Below are positions 53,901-61,905 of a stretch of 64,000 nucleotides of DNA, piece by piece. Origin of the DNA: Engraulis encrasicolus (lineage: Eukaryota > Chordata > Actinopteri > Clupeiformes > Engraulidae). The notes beneath the pieces were generated by a model. That model worked only from the letters and a program-made list of their open reading frames with translations. It ran no database searches and was not told where the DNA came from. The position numbers and the translations under genes are program-made. The number at the start of each line of letters is the position of its first letter. The stretch's first letter is position 1. The stretch spans positions 617,001 through 681,000 of the forward strand of contig NC_085874.1 in NCBI RefSeq assembly GCF_034702125.1, written 5' to 3'.

Positions 53901-54136
53901 GTCAATACCTGGTGTGACACTACAGTATGACATTACTGTGACACTACAGAATGACAATACATACCATGCATTTGAGTTTGTCTTTTTTTATGGCGAATCC
54001 TTACAGTGAATGTTTGACAATTAACAAGAAATCCAACACCATCTTGACATGCCACCCCTCCTGTGTCCTGTTCTTAGGTTGTGAATACTGTAACAACGCC
54101 TTCCGACTGCTTCCCATGTCAAGCAAGAAGACCTAG
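41842..54136 (+). CDS. taf1a: taf1a, SL1/TIF-IB subunit of RNA polymerase I transcription
   Basis: TAF1A (TAFI48) is part of the SL1/TIF-IB complex with TBP that recruits RNA polymerase I to rRNA promoters in the nucleolus. Exons: 41842-about 41922/41938, 43253-43416, 46560-46673, 47964-48168, 48567-48688, 49434-49592, 51489-51555, 51839-51962, 52834-52991, 54078-54136. From exon 2 onward all phases and GT-AG borders agree. Landmarks: IMWRFGCEILHQHPN, LLGGQAEEARRQLSVAENWR, PGVWDSFVLAYVDMLEFYHD, DKSFPANPNAHVYLFDFLKR and ILHTLVPSHKLVLDYCHLLL, all like vertebrate TAF1A. Predicted length is about 420 residues (human 450). Exon 1 fits only with a weak donor (phase problem). Confidence 0.92.
42335..42773. 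mobile_element. Inverted-repeat MITE with about 105-bp arms
   Basis: The left arm 42337-42445 (TTTTCATCCACTCCCGTCCA ... GACGCCGCTGTCG) and right arm about 42670-42772 are reverse complements with few mismatches. It lies in taf1a intron 1. Confidence 0.85.
42788..42852. repeat. 65-nt imperfect hairpin, pre-miRNA-like
   Basis: The 23-bp arms (AGTTTATTGCAGTCCTGAGG CCC at 42788-42810; complement at 42830-42852) differ at two positions around a 19-nt loop. It is directly downstream of a MITE, so it may be repeat debris. Confidence 0.7.
42961..43135 (+). mobile_element. tRNA-derived SINE (second family)
   Basis: The tRNA-like head has box A (GTGGCCAACCGGTAGGGCAC) and box B-like GGGGTCAATTCC, followed by a CCTTCCCCGTCTCTCTCCCA body and an A-rich AATAAA-repeat tail. 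Confidence 0.75.
43253..43416 (+). CDS. taf1a: taf1a exon 2
   Basis: After TCTTTCCAACAG. It encodes ESRETGFRHSVRLCVEAVRD then LHQRWEEAAMYMSHYTQALE and ends at KQ|GTTTGA. This is the first TPR-like helical segment of TAF1A. Confidence 0.88.
43491..43700. mobile_element. Inverted-repeat MITE (family of 15471)
   Basis: TGGGTCATTTCACATGAAAT at the left pairs with TTACACGAAATTACCCA at the right. The interior AGACACTTTGG is shared with the 15471 and 46190 copies. Taf1a intron 2. Confidence 0.8.
43783..44323. mobile_element. hAT-type element rich in TTTAGTCATT repeats, 541 bp
   Basis: Termini CAGTGTTAATTTTGTCA and TGACGAAATTAACACTG. Exact 8-bp target duplication GTTGCTAC at 43775-43782 and 44324-44331. 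The interior has degenerate TTAGTC/AATGACGAAAATCAA repeats in two blocks. Confidence 0.9.
44983..45232. mobile_element. MITE with TGAAGAGCTCTTTTCC ends, 250 bp
   Basis: TGAAGAGCTCTTTTCCAAAA at 44983 and its exact complement ending at 45232. AT-rich interior, no ORF. Confidence 0.8.
45357..46088. repeat. Inverted repeat with about 120-bp arms
   Basis: The left arm 45357-45478 (GGTGTTTGGTTCTTTTTTCA) and right arm 45966-46088 (GAATAAAGAACCAAACACCC) are reverse complements with about 10-15 percent mismatch. The 490-bp centre is unrecognised. Confidence 0.7.
46190..46396. mobile_element. Partial MITE (family of 15471)
   Basis: The right half matches the 15471 copy closely (AATGCAGTTCTGGGGTGCTA, GTGTCGGTCGGGTCCC, AAAGTGTCTGATTTCATGTG). 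The left end is degraded. Confidence 0.7.
46560..46673 (+). CDS. taf1a: taf1a exon 3
   Basis: 38 codons from IMWRFGCEILHQHPNTNPET to MKNFGVGYFAK, between TTTCTGTAG and GTATGT. Confidence 0.92.
46984..47348. mobile_element. AGGTGCAC/TTAA family repeat, reverse copy
   Basis: It has GGTGGCCAGAGTAGGTATTG, AAAAGTGCAATTTTCCCAGT and GCACAGGGCACCT|TTAA, in reverse orientation to the 19045 copy. Taf1a intron 3. Confidence 0.75.
47353..47672. mobile_element. MITE with GGGGCCTCATTTATCA ends
   Basis: GGGGCCTCATTTATCATC at the left and TTGATAAATGAGGGCCC at the right are inverted. No ORF. Followed directly by the TATTCCAAGAAC family MITE. Confidence 0.65.
47964..48168 (+). CDS. taf1a: taf1a exon 4
   Basis: ISLDQAMHLLLGGQAEEARR through YITWRQKKTLAEEEA. 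GC-rich coding sequence in an AT-rich context. Donor GGCAG|GTGAGG. Confidence 0.93.
48567..48688 (+). CDS. taf1a: taf1a exon 5
   Basis: QQGEGRNPEMHSYFRQACVT through FVLAYVD. The acceptor is CATGTCTCAG. A MITE end lies about 20 bp upstream of the acceptor. Confidence 0.92.
49434..49592 (+). CDS. taf1a: taf1a exon 6
   Basis: MLEFYHDNETAESVLKDYAY through APVKKQLKVLE. Phase 0 at both ends. Donor GAG|GTACAG. Confidence 0.93.
49677..50005. mobile_element. hAT-type MITE, 329 bp, exact 8-bp duplication
   Basis: Termini CAGGGATGTCAAACTCA and TGAGTTTGACACCCCTG. Flanked by CTGTAGGA at 49669-49676 and 50006-50013. Taf1a intron 6. Confidence 0.9.
50325..50515 (+). mobile_element. tRNA-derived SINE (third copy type)
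   Basis: The head contains box B GGTTCGAATCC (50392) and the body has CACATCTCTCTCTCACTTA TTTCCTGTCTCC, then an A-rich tail near 50500. Confidence 0.65.
50940..51461. repeat. Palindromic element with a telomere-like core
   Basis: The left arm 50940-51080 and right arm 51319-51461 are reverse complements. Each holds two copies of CGCCTTTCGTAAAGTCTTCA CG. The centre (51190-51283) is a CCTAAA/CCCTAA/CCTTAA hexamer array on the plus strand, close to the vertebrate telomere repeat. Confidence 0.9.
51190..51283 (+). repeat. Interstitial telomere-like hexamer array
   Basis: About fifteen hexamers, mostly CCCTAA with CCTAAA and CCTTAA variants. It lies inside a transposon-like palindrome, not at a chromosome end. 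Confidence 0.93.
51489..51555 (+). CDS. taf1a: taf1a exon 7
   Basis: ILHTLVPSHKLVLDYCHLLL + TQ. The acceptor TTTGCCCCAG lies only about 30 bp from the end of a large palindrome. Confidence 0.92.
51839..51962 (+). CDS. taf1a: taf1a exon 8
   Basis: GEDDQAYRALLLIMELLEYI through LKEVIIALSE. Acceptor TGTTGTAG, donor GAAAG|GTGCCG (weak). Confidence 0.88.
52181..52382. mobile_element. hAT-type MITE, 202 bp
   Basis: Ends CCAGTGTTTCCCAACC and GGTTGGGAAGCACTG. Flanked by GTTTAACA at 52173-52180 and 52383-52390. The interior repeats GTACCCC. Confidence 0.85.
52711..52771 (+). repeat. (ATCT)n/(ATCG)n tetranucleotide repeat
   Basis: TATCTATCTATC runs with a central ATCGATCG block, about 65 bp upstream of taf1a exon 9. 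Confidence 0.9.
52834..52991 (+). CDS. taf1a: taf1a exon 9
   Basis: GLEDVLAKEWQRRKELWTSL through MYHLYGR. The exon end and its donor (GGCAGAA|GTGAGTACTAG) are repeated downstream. Confidence 0.9.
52975..53296 (+). repeat. Tandem repeat of the taf1a exon 9 end and donor
   Basis: Units of about 41-44 bp containing GGCAGAAGTGAGTACTAGTA and CCTGGTCAATCA occur three times in a row (52975-53098). A fourth, diverged unit lies after a LINE fragment (about 53268-53296). Confidence 0.85.
53099..53240 (-). mobile_element. L2-like LINE 3' fragment (minus strand)
   Basis: ATAATAATA tail (53101-53141), then TTGCCAGATGGTAGCAGTTC and CAGAATGCACTTGGCTTTTTT, closely like 4035-4110 of the minus-strand LINE. 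It is inserted in the taf1a donor repeat. Confidence 0.75.
54078..54136 (+). CDS. taf1a: taf1a last coding exon
   Basis: CEYCNNAFRLLPMSSKKT then TAG. Acceptor TGTTCTTAG. The two Cys (CEYC) form a short CxxC at the C terminus. Confidence 0.82.
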
Positions 54137-54830
54137 ACACACATTCTGCCTTAACTGATGGTCACATGCAGGAAGAAGACACCAGAAGCAGCAGGTGGAC
54201 CTTACAAACCATTTCCAACACAGTTGTACAGGATTCGTTCAAGCTGCTGGTTTGGCTCGTTCAGAACGTAGCAGAAGGCAACAAAGATTTAGAAAATGGT
54301 ATGCAGAGTGGATGTGTAAACGTCCCTTACTGTAAATGTTTACTTCCTGAACTCTTGATAAGCGGATGTGACTGATGTATTGGTGTTAGCTTGGCTATCA
54401 TGACTGCAAGACTACGAGACTATGGTCTGGCTAACCCACAGTGTCAACCCATTTCCCTGTGGGAAATGCAAAGAGCGTGTCCAGCTCTTAATGCAACTGG
54501 TACCTCCATATGCTACTAGTTGAAGCTACAATCGATAAGATCATAGATCATAGATCATAGATCGATAAGCCATTCCTTCACTCACCGGCTTACTGAGGTG
54601 GTGTGTCATTGCTTTAAGCATGCCCCATTAAACCATTGTAGTGCTAAAAATTGGTTGCCTCTGTATCTCAGTGGCGTTTGAAATGTTGTAGATGGCATGC
54701 CTGGCTAGACTAAATGGTTTTGCCAAGCGTTGTGCAGCTTCACAGCTAGTATGGGTGAGTCCAGGTTAGTTGATGTTACCATGTGGGTGCTGATGTGCAT
54801 AACAATAAATGTGCACAGCTTGGCCAAAAA
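54137..54830 (+). other. taf1a: taf1a 3'UTR
   Basis: Noncoding sequence after the stop, up to AATAAA at 54804-54809, the first good poly(A) signal. Confidence 0.55.
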
Positions 54831-55038
54831 GCTTGATTCTCCAGACCAAAAAAAAAGCGCTCACACACACCATACCAATATGTTGTTGGACCACGTGTAG
54901 ACACCACACAATGCAAGACCAAATGTGTTTTTTTTTTTTGTGATTTTTTTTTTTCCATGCTGTATATATTTTCACCACTAGGTGGTACTCATGCAGTGTA
55001 GAATATTCATGCCTCTGAGTTTTGTGTAGCAGCAAAAG

Positions 55039-55084
55039 TGTGTGTGTGTGTGTGCGCGTGCGCGCGTGCGTGCGTGCGTGTGTC
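55039..55084 (+). repeat. (TG)n/(CG) alternating repeat
   Basis: Alternating TG, GCGC and TGCG units, a Z-DNA-type tract. Confidence 0.9.
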
Positions 55085-55184
55085 TAAGTGAGAAATGAGA
55101 GCTGCATGTGTGTGAATGTATTCATTCATATGTATTGAATGTTTTCAAAAGGCTGCCAAGGTCCAGCTGCCTTGGAAGAGTGTC

Positions 55185-55550
55185 TTAAAGGTGCACCATG
55201 TAATATTTCTAGTAGTTAATTTCCAGAATCCATACTGCCCATTCACGAATGTTACCTTTTTAACAAATACTTACCGCCACCATTCTGAATTCTAAGTAAT
55301 TCAGTATGACTGGGGAAATTGCACTTTTCATACATAAGTAAGGGGATCTTCTTCATGGTTTGCCATTTTGAATTTCCAGAAATAGACATTTTAAGCTGCA
55401 AAAATTACTGTACTTTGGTCATAGTAGTAAATACTAGTTTATTACTCAGTAAATATTCATGAAGATATAAAATTTGGCAATAGGCAGCATACTTTCAATG
55501 AGAAGCATAGTTGCAATACCTATTCTGGCCACAATCTTACACAGTGCACC
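55185..55550. mobile_element. AGGTGCAC/TTAA family repeat, forward copy
   Basis: TTAA then AGGTGCACCATGTAATATTT at 55185, through TGCCATTTTGAATTTCCAGA, to CTTACACAGTGCACC at 55550. It gives the uninterrupted order for the 19045 copy. Confidence 0.8.
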
Positions 55551-55717
55551 GGAAAGTAATTTTGTTTGTTGAGTTTCTATGTGTATGGCTCTCTGTGAGA
55601 GTGACGTGCTTCAAGGTTATGCAGTTACAGCAATGCCTTTACAATAGCCATAGCGGTTTATAGCAGAGCTTAACATTTGAATAACACTTCACTTTAGTCT
55701 TCACGTTTCCACACATA

Positions 55718-56163
55718 CAAGGTGTGCATAATTATTAGGCAAACACGTTTTCTGACCATATTGTCCATTCTATGCATATTTTACAACAACAACCTGTATG
55801 AACATGATGCCTATTATTGTATTAACAGTTTTTTTCAATTGCTAACATGCTTTTGTCCAATCCTCAGCGACATTTGCAAAACTCTTAATACAGTTAGCAC
55901 ACCAAGGGCTTTCCATTGCCATACAGTTGACACATTACATGCCTTTTTCACACAAATTGCAGTCAATGAATGCATTTCTTTGTGTATAACAGTGTGTGCT
56001 TTTGAGAAGAAAATGAACTGTTTGGCCAATTGTTCTTGGTAGGTGGTAGTCTGTGTTAAGAGTTTAGAAAAAGTATCCAAAGTATGGGTAAGCGCTTGTT
56101 AGCAATTGAAAAAAACTGTAAGCATGGTCAAAATACTTTTGCTTAATAATTCTGCACACCCTG
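55718..56163. mobile_element. Tc1/mariner-like MITE, 446 bp
   Basis: Ends CAAGGTGTGCATAATTATTA and TTAATAATTCTGCACACCCTG, flanked by TA (55716-55717, 56164-56165). A repeat arm at 56205-56280 on its right belongs to the AGGTGCAC family. Confidence 0.8.
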
Positions 56164-56280
56164 TACCTACCTAATTACTGTCTGTATAAGTGTTCGCTTT
56201 TCAAGGGGTAACATTAGTGAATGAATTCTGAAATAAACTACTAAAAATATTACATAGTGCACCTTTAACCTTTGTCTTAT

Positions 56281-57585
56281 TAGTCACGTATGAACATACT
56301 ATTAGTGGCTAATGTGTGAACCTTTAACTATGTTAGTTGTTATCAACATTTACTCTGTGTTGAATCAGTGTGTGTCTTCCAAGCGTCAAAGACCATGCTT
56401 ATACTTTTTGGGCAACACAGGAAGCTTTGAGACACACACACACACACACACACACAAAATATGGCATGCATTTGGAAATTAAAACTTTACATGCCAAATC
56501 TTTTTGGCATTCCATGATTTTATTTTGATGAACAAAAATAAGAATGGTTGCTTTATGTTGTACATACTGTATAGGGATAATCTGTTTTTACGACTTTTGA
56601 ATTTTTCAGCATAGCGGTTATTTTTTTCAGTTGCAGTCGAGGAAATGTCTGAAAGTACAGTAAAAGTCTCTGTTGACGCACACCGCCTTTGTCAGCCAGC
56701 ATAGGTTGTTAAAGCATAAAACTGGGTCAATTCTTTCAGATATAAAAATATACATTGCAATGTCTTTGTTGGCAGCTACAGTACTAATAAATGCATTCAA
56801 AATCCACTGTATCAAAGTTTATAGTGTCTCTGTCCTCTCTTCTCAAGTAAAATAATTGCCTTTGGGTATTTTTGTACTCACAAGATTTAAAGGGAGAGAA
56901 AAACACACTGTATATGTATGTCCAGAACTAGAGTATGAATATGTGATATGTATGAATATTGTTAGTTTAAGTAGCCATCATCAGTCTAAGCTTTCACACG
57001 GCTGTGGTTGTTTCAGTGTGAATGCTGCTTCTCAACAGGAATACCAATGATCTAGCTACCAAGTGCTCTGGTGAGAAGACAGAAGAAAAGTGGAGATGAA
57101 GGAAGGAAGTGGAGCCGCATCCATCTGGGCTGGTGACGCCCCAGGTACCACACACCTGTGCTCTCATGGTGGTGTCACACGTCGTCGAGCCTCCTGATTA
57201 GATGACACAACATTCAGGAGAGGTGTCGCAGCTCTTGCAGACAGTCACTGGGGGAGAAGACAAGCCTTTGTTATCCAGGGATTGGAAATGAGAGAAAACA
57301 TGAAGAACCTAGAAATGCAGAGAGTCTAGACCATAGTTAACCAAGGTGGGCCGAGTGTGTCTTAGGGGTGCAAATACCTGTTAAAAAAAACCCTAATATT
57401 CGATTAAAAATGTTTCACATTTAGCTTTTTATTGTAATGTGAATACAAGTTAGTTATGAAAACACCTTTAAGTACAGAGCTAATACAAGTAATCTTTTTC
57501 TGCAAAGCATTGAAGCAAATGTCTTTCCGCTGATTAGACGATCGTGTGCCTCCGTCTCCTAATGATCTGAGAGCAGGTGTATCAT
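56281..57585. other. Intergenic, nothing recognised
   Basis: Only a CA repeat (56433-56456) stands out. No gene, element ends or RNA gene is seen. Confidence 0.4.
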
Positions 57586-58925
57586 TTCAATTCAATTCAG
57601 TTTATTGTTTATTTGCCAGACTTTGTCCAATCAGACTGGAGCCCCACACCAAACAAACAACAAGAAAAACAAAAAAAGCACAATGTAAAAGACTTCTATA
57701 CAGAAAGAAAATCTATACAGACATTTCATCCAGTGTGCTCTTAGCCTGGATGATTACCTTGCGCTACTGACCAATTGATTACTGAGTGCTGCCATGATGT
57801 TATTGGAGGAATCATCCAGGTGCTGTGTAAACTTGTACATTAAGTTTCTTAAAAGTGCATGCAGTGTGCTTACTCCTGCATACACATCTGGCTAGCACTA
57901 CCACCTCTGGGGACCTTACGTAAAATTCTTAGAGCATCGTTGTATGCAATTTGTAGTTTCTGCATACTGGACTCTGTAAGAAGTCCAGAGGTGTGCAGGG
58001 TATAGTAGTGTGCAGTATACCTTGAATAGAGCCACTTTAACTTGTGTGGCTCAAAATGTGAATTTACAGGCTATAGTGTTTGCCTGCGCATATAGCTTAC
58101 AACACTGTCATCATCATTCACATCATCTGTAACCCAGTGGCCTAGTTATTTTATCTTGTAAACATCAAGAGGATTATTTGACAAACACAGGAAATTGGAG
58201 GCTTTTATCCTGTTTAGTTCTACATATTAAAACAGCGGGGTTTTTTGGAGTTATACTTAATGTCAAATTGTACACCATAGTCAGAGCATACATTAAGGGG
58301 CTGTTGCAGCCCCGCACTACTAGGACTAAAGGTCACAAGGTCATCTACATACATAAGATGATTGACTAGTACACCACCAATCATACCCTGTGTTACAGCC
58401 ATTCAATTGTGTAGACAGCTCATTCATATACAGATTGAATAAGACCGGGGACCGAATGCTACCCTACCTAACCCCATTGGTCACACCAAAGGGGTCAGAT
58501 ATACTACCTCACCATTCGATATGCATTTTCTGTTGTGTTGTGTATACCAGTTAAGTACCCTCACAATGTAGCCAGGTACTCCTCCTTGCCTTAATTTAAT
58601 AAATTCCTTTTTGTGATTCACATGGTCGAATGCCCTAGAAGCAGCAATGAGATACATTAATATAGTTGAGTTTTTAGATTTATACAGGTTCACTATCTCT
58701 TTTAGAAAATAGATACACATATCTGTGCCATGCTTTGGTTGGAACCAAACTGATTGTCAAGGGAAGAGACATGTGCATTCACTCTGTCTAGGAGGATTCT
58801 TTCCATCACCTTTGAAAGTATACTGGCCAGTGCAATAGGTCGATAATGGAAATATGAAACTTTAGACCAACTTGTATTGCAAATAAGTGAGCCTCATTGC
58901 AAGTATATTTCAAGGACTTTTGTCT
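57585..58925 (-). mobile_element. Decayed non-LTR retrotransposon (LINE), minus strand
   Basis: Minus-strand frames give RT pieces in order: YRPIALASILSKVMERILL (about 58850), MYLIAASRAFDHVNHKK (58660 to 58610), GVPGYIVRVLNWYTQ, and HLMYVDDLVTFSPSSAGLQQ (about 58350). Stops and frameshifts separate them. Its 3' end is an ATTGAATTGAA-type tail at 57587-57600. The clade is not certain; it is distinct from the L2-like copies. It is 5' truncated. Confidence 0.8.
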
Positions 58926-58998
58926 TAGTTGCGTGCGTACCACTGTACAGTAAGTGTGGTGTCTCTTGTGTCTTCACCCAGCACATTGTCCACAGCCC

Positions 58999-59190
58999 AG
59001 TATCATCGTCCAGTGGCGGAACAATTGCACACAGGGCCCTTTGGCAAGACACTTATAGGGCCCCCTATACAGCTTGCCAACCTCACAATAGGGCCCCCAC
59101 CACCAATACGGGATGGCTCTGGGCCTAGGGGCAAGTGCCCTGCTTGCCCTACCTATAGCTCCACCCCTGGTCCTCCTGCATAATAAGTAA
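58999..59190. mobile_element. Possible small DNA transposon, GGGCCC-rich
   Basis: It starts CCAGTGGCGGAACAATTGC and ends AGCTCCACCCCTGG, with AGGGCCCCCTATACAGC and GGGCCCCCACCACC inside. The terminal repeats are weak and no clean target duplication was found. Confidence 0.4.
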
Positions 59191-59900
59191 TGCGTGATTG
59201 GGTGCAGGTGGGGGCTCTATAAGGCGACCTCTGGGCATCTGGCACCACCTGTCCTGTGCCACCTGCTGGGACTGACTGTCTCCTGCTGACCAGGAGGGAG
59301 GGGAGCTGGGGACGTGTGTGTGTGTTTTGTCCCCTTGATTTGACAAGAACACAGCCGTAGTCTTCTTTCTTTGACCAACTTTACGTGTTATCTCAAAGTT
59401 TTAGGAGGTTACAATGTGAAAATAACACAACATAAATGAAAATAACACTAACCCTCCTCACAATATCCTAAAAATGCTAATCATATAAATGTAATATAAT
59501 ATAATGTTACTGTTCTCCTCAAAGGGCTAGGATTGTGATGGGTGTATCGGTCATTGCAAAGGACCTACAGTAGCTCTTGGTGTTGCAATTAGAGTGCACA
59601 TTAGGTTCCTCGGAGGTTCAAAGCTAAATGGGGCAGGTGTCCTCCCCTCGGCTAGACAGCGTTTCCCAGGTAGATGAGATCATTAGTGCAGTCACTGTCT
59701 TGAGAACAATCTCAGAAGCTACGTCAAAATAGGGCAATTGGAGAAATGACACCAGTTCTTTTGGAATATGTGGCAGATTCTAGCTTCTGAATCACTGCTT
59801 GAGGGACAGGCATGAGTATACAGTACAGCATGACATTGTTTCTTCTCACTATTGTTTGTTCTGTCTCCTTTGGGTTTTGCCAAAGTATTGTCGCTAAGCA
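59191..59900. other. Intergenic, nothing recognised
   Basis: No ORF of more than about 65 codons and no element ends that I can pair. Confidence 0.4.
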
Positions 59901-59902
59901 TC

Positions 59903-60115
59903 GACAGGGGGTCGCAAAGTCCTCTTGATTTTAAGGAATTTCATAATTTAATTTAATAATATGTTTAGGTCCACCTTACACATCTATTTAAAAAGATCAT
60001 TATCTTCCTGGAAAAGAGCGTTTGCACCTTTCGAGAAGCAGAGCAGAGGGGGAAAGTCACCAAAGTTTACAATGGTAAAAAAAAATATGGGTCTCTGAAG
60101 AAAAAACACTTTTAT
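59903..60115. mobile_element. Truncated hAT MITE, relative of 2095-2454
   Basis: GACAGGGGGTCGCAAAGTCC, CTCTTGATTTTAAGG and CACCAAAGTTTACAATGGTA match the 2095 element in order. The terminal inverted repeats are missing. Confidence 0.7.
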
Positions 60116-60399
60116 ACTAGAGGACTTAGTTGAGAGTGCTGTGGACTGAAATGTTACCCCTGGGTCTGTGGACTGTAATGTTACAGCATGAGAATGACAT
60201 GAGTGAATCATCACTGTGGATTGTGCAGCTGTTAGATGCTGCTGAGTCTGTGTGAATGTACTCTCCAGTCTTGACTAGGAGATTAATATGATACCTCAAG
60301 AAATGCAGATTGACATTTAGTCAATGTCAATTTAAAAAATCGCATCGAGCTTGTGCATGAATATGACGCAAAGAAAAGAAATTACAATACATTACACTC

Positions 60400-60575
60400 C
60401 AAGCGACTTACAGATATTTATAGGGTATTAGTTACAGTCCCTGGAGCAAAGTGAGGTCAAGTGCACTCAAACCATGAATGGAGGTGTAGCGAGAGGTACG
60501 GGTGGGATTCGAACCAGCAACCCTCTGATCGTTGTAAATACCAATAACTGTTAGCCCACAGCTGCCCCGAAATAG
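60400..60575 (-). mobile_element. tRNA-derived SINE, minus strand
   Basis: On the minus strand GGGGCAGCTGTGGGCTAACA (box A region) and GCTGGTTCGAATCCCACCC (box B) start the element. The plus-strand ATTACACTCCAAGCGACTTA region is its body. Confidence 0.65.
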
Positions 60576-60850
60576 CCATAGTTCATCCATTTTGAGCACA
60601 CAAAAAAACTGATTTGTTTTATGCTATTGTAGCAGTGAAGATAATGCCTACACATTTATTTTTATTTTGTTATTTTCATTTCATAAATGTGTGAACTTTC
60701 ATTTTATGTTGGTGTTTATTTCCCCAAAATCCTTTCTCTGTATTTAGTTTTGAACTTGCTGGTATTGGGAGATTTGTTCATTTCTTGTGTTATAGCACCC
60801 TCTAGTGGCGTGCGCGACCTGTCTTTTGTTTTGCACGTTCTTCTCTGTTC

Positions 60851-61198
60851 AGTCTGCGCTGAGCTGAGCAGGGAAAGGTACGTATTTTCATGGAGCTCCG
60901 ATGTTGCAAAGTAATCCGTGTGTTGCAATGTCGCAATGTTGCATCTTTCATTTCCAAATGTTGTATTATCTTATGTACATGTAAAAACCTTTGTGATGAG
61001 CATTTTGTTTCGTTTGAAATATGTATTTTGAGAGCACTAAATAGCTATCAAGCTAACCACTTGTTGTAGGCACTGACTAGCCTTTTGTCTCTGACTTGGC
61101 GCCTGAATATGTATGGTGTGTTTTTCATGTTAGGCTGGTCCGATGACGACGTGAATGCGGTGCCTAACCCTTTTGTGCTCTTTTTGTTGTTTAAAAAG
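60851..61198 (+). other. Two exon-like blocks with splice borders (unspliced copy of LTR leader)
   Basis: Block 1 is 60851-60877 (27 nt, AGTCTGCGCTGAGCTGAGCA + GGGAAAG), preceded by a pyrimidine tract and CAG-like boundary (TTCTTCTCTGTTCAG) and followed by GTACGT. Block 2 is 61134-61198 (65 nt, starts GCTGGTCCGATG, ends TTTAAAAAG), preceded by TTTTTCATGTTAG and followed by GTATGT. The interval (60878-61133, 256 nt) is GT-AG with branch-like CTGAC motifs (61074, 61092). Both blocks recur, joined and identical, at 61442-61533. Confidence 0.75.
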
Positions 61199-61335
61199 GT
61201 ATGTACTCCCAATACCAGTGAATTGCTATGAGTGTGTTGATATGTTTGCATTGTATTTTTCTGAATGCATTTGATTATTATTATTAAGTAATTTCCTATT
61301 ACTACTATTGGAGTTTTGTAATGAAGCATTCAGTC

Positions 61336-61644
61336 TGTGATGTTACATTATGTATGTTATGGCCCTACAGAGCATTTTAATGCAGTTTTATTGTAATACA
61401 GTAGTTTTACACTGTACTGTATTTTGTTTTACAATTTTGTGAGTCTGCGCTGAGCTGAGCAGGGAAAGGCTGGTCCGATGACGACGTGAATGCGGTGCCT
61501 AACCCTTTTGTGCTCTTTTTGTTGTTTAAAAAGAAAATAAAAGAATACAGCTGAGGAACAGAACGGCATCAGTGGTCCTTTCTCCCCCCTTTGGCACCGG
61601 AACACAGCGCAGGGTAGCCGGGACAGTAGAGCGTTCCGGCTACA
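61336..61644 (+). repeat. Probable 5' LTR of a Ty3/gypsy element
   Basis: It likely begins TGTGATGTTACATTATG (61336) and ends GTTCCGGCTACA (61644), just before the primer site. It contains AATAAA at 61536-61541. The transcript start probably lies near 61442 (AGTCTGCGCTGAG). The left border is a guess because the 3' LTR is outside the window. Confidence 0.6.
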
Positions 61645-61645
61645 G

Positions 61646-61663
61646 TGGTGCCGTGACCCGGAT
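61646..61663 (+). promoter_or_regulatory. Primer-binding site, tRNA-His type
   Basis: TGGTGCCGTGACCCGGAT is complementary to the 3' end of tRNA-His as I know it, with one mismatch (C for T). It lies one base after the proposed LTR end, as expected for LTR retrotransposons. Confidence 0.75.
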
Positions 61664-61905
61664 GGTTTCGCTTCAGATCATCGCCAGAGTGATCGCCGGT
61701 GGTTGCTGCAGAATACCCTGAAGACGCTGATGTTGTTCCAAGTACTCGTATGAATGCAAACATAATGTGGTTTATGATTATTTAGTTTCAATTTATTCTT
61801 CCCTTTTTGTTTTGAGTGTTTGAATACATAACACTGACTAAGAAGTACAACACTTAACATTTTACACTTAATACTGATTATTTACATTGCTGAAGACTAT
61901 TTAAC

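Noticed and set aside
60500..60520. Possible tRNA gene (GGTTCGAATCC on the minus strand)
   Set aside because: Only box B and a loose box A are present; no cloverleaf can be formed and it fits a SINE.
61048..61329. 93-codon minus-strand ORF
   Set aside because: Crosses the splice-bordered block and the interval before the LTR; no domain, and antisense to the leader.
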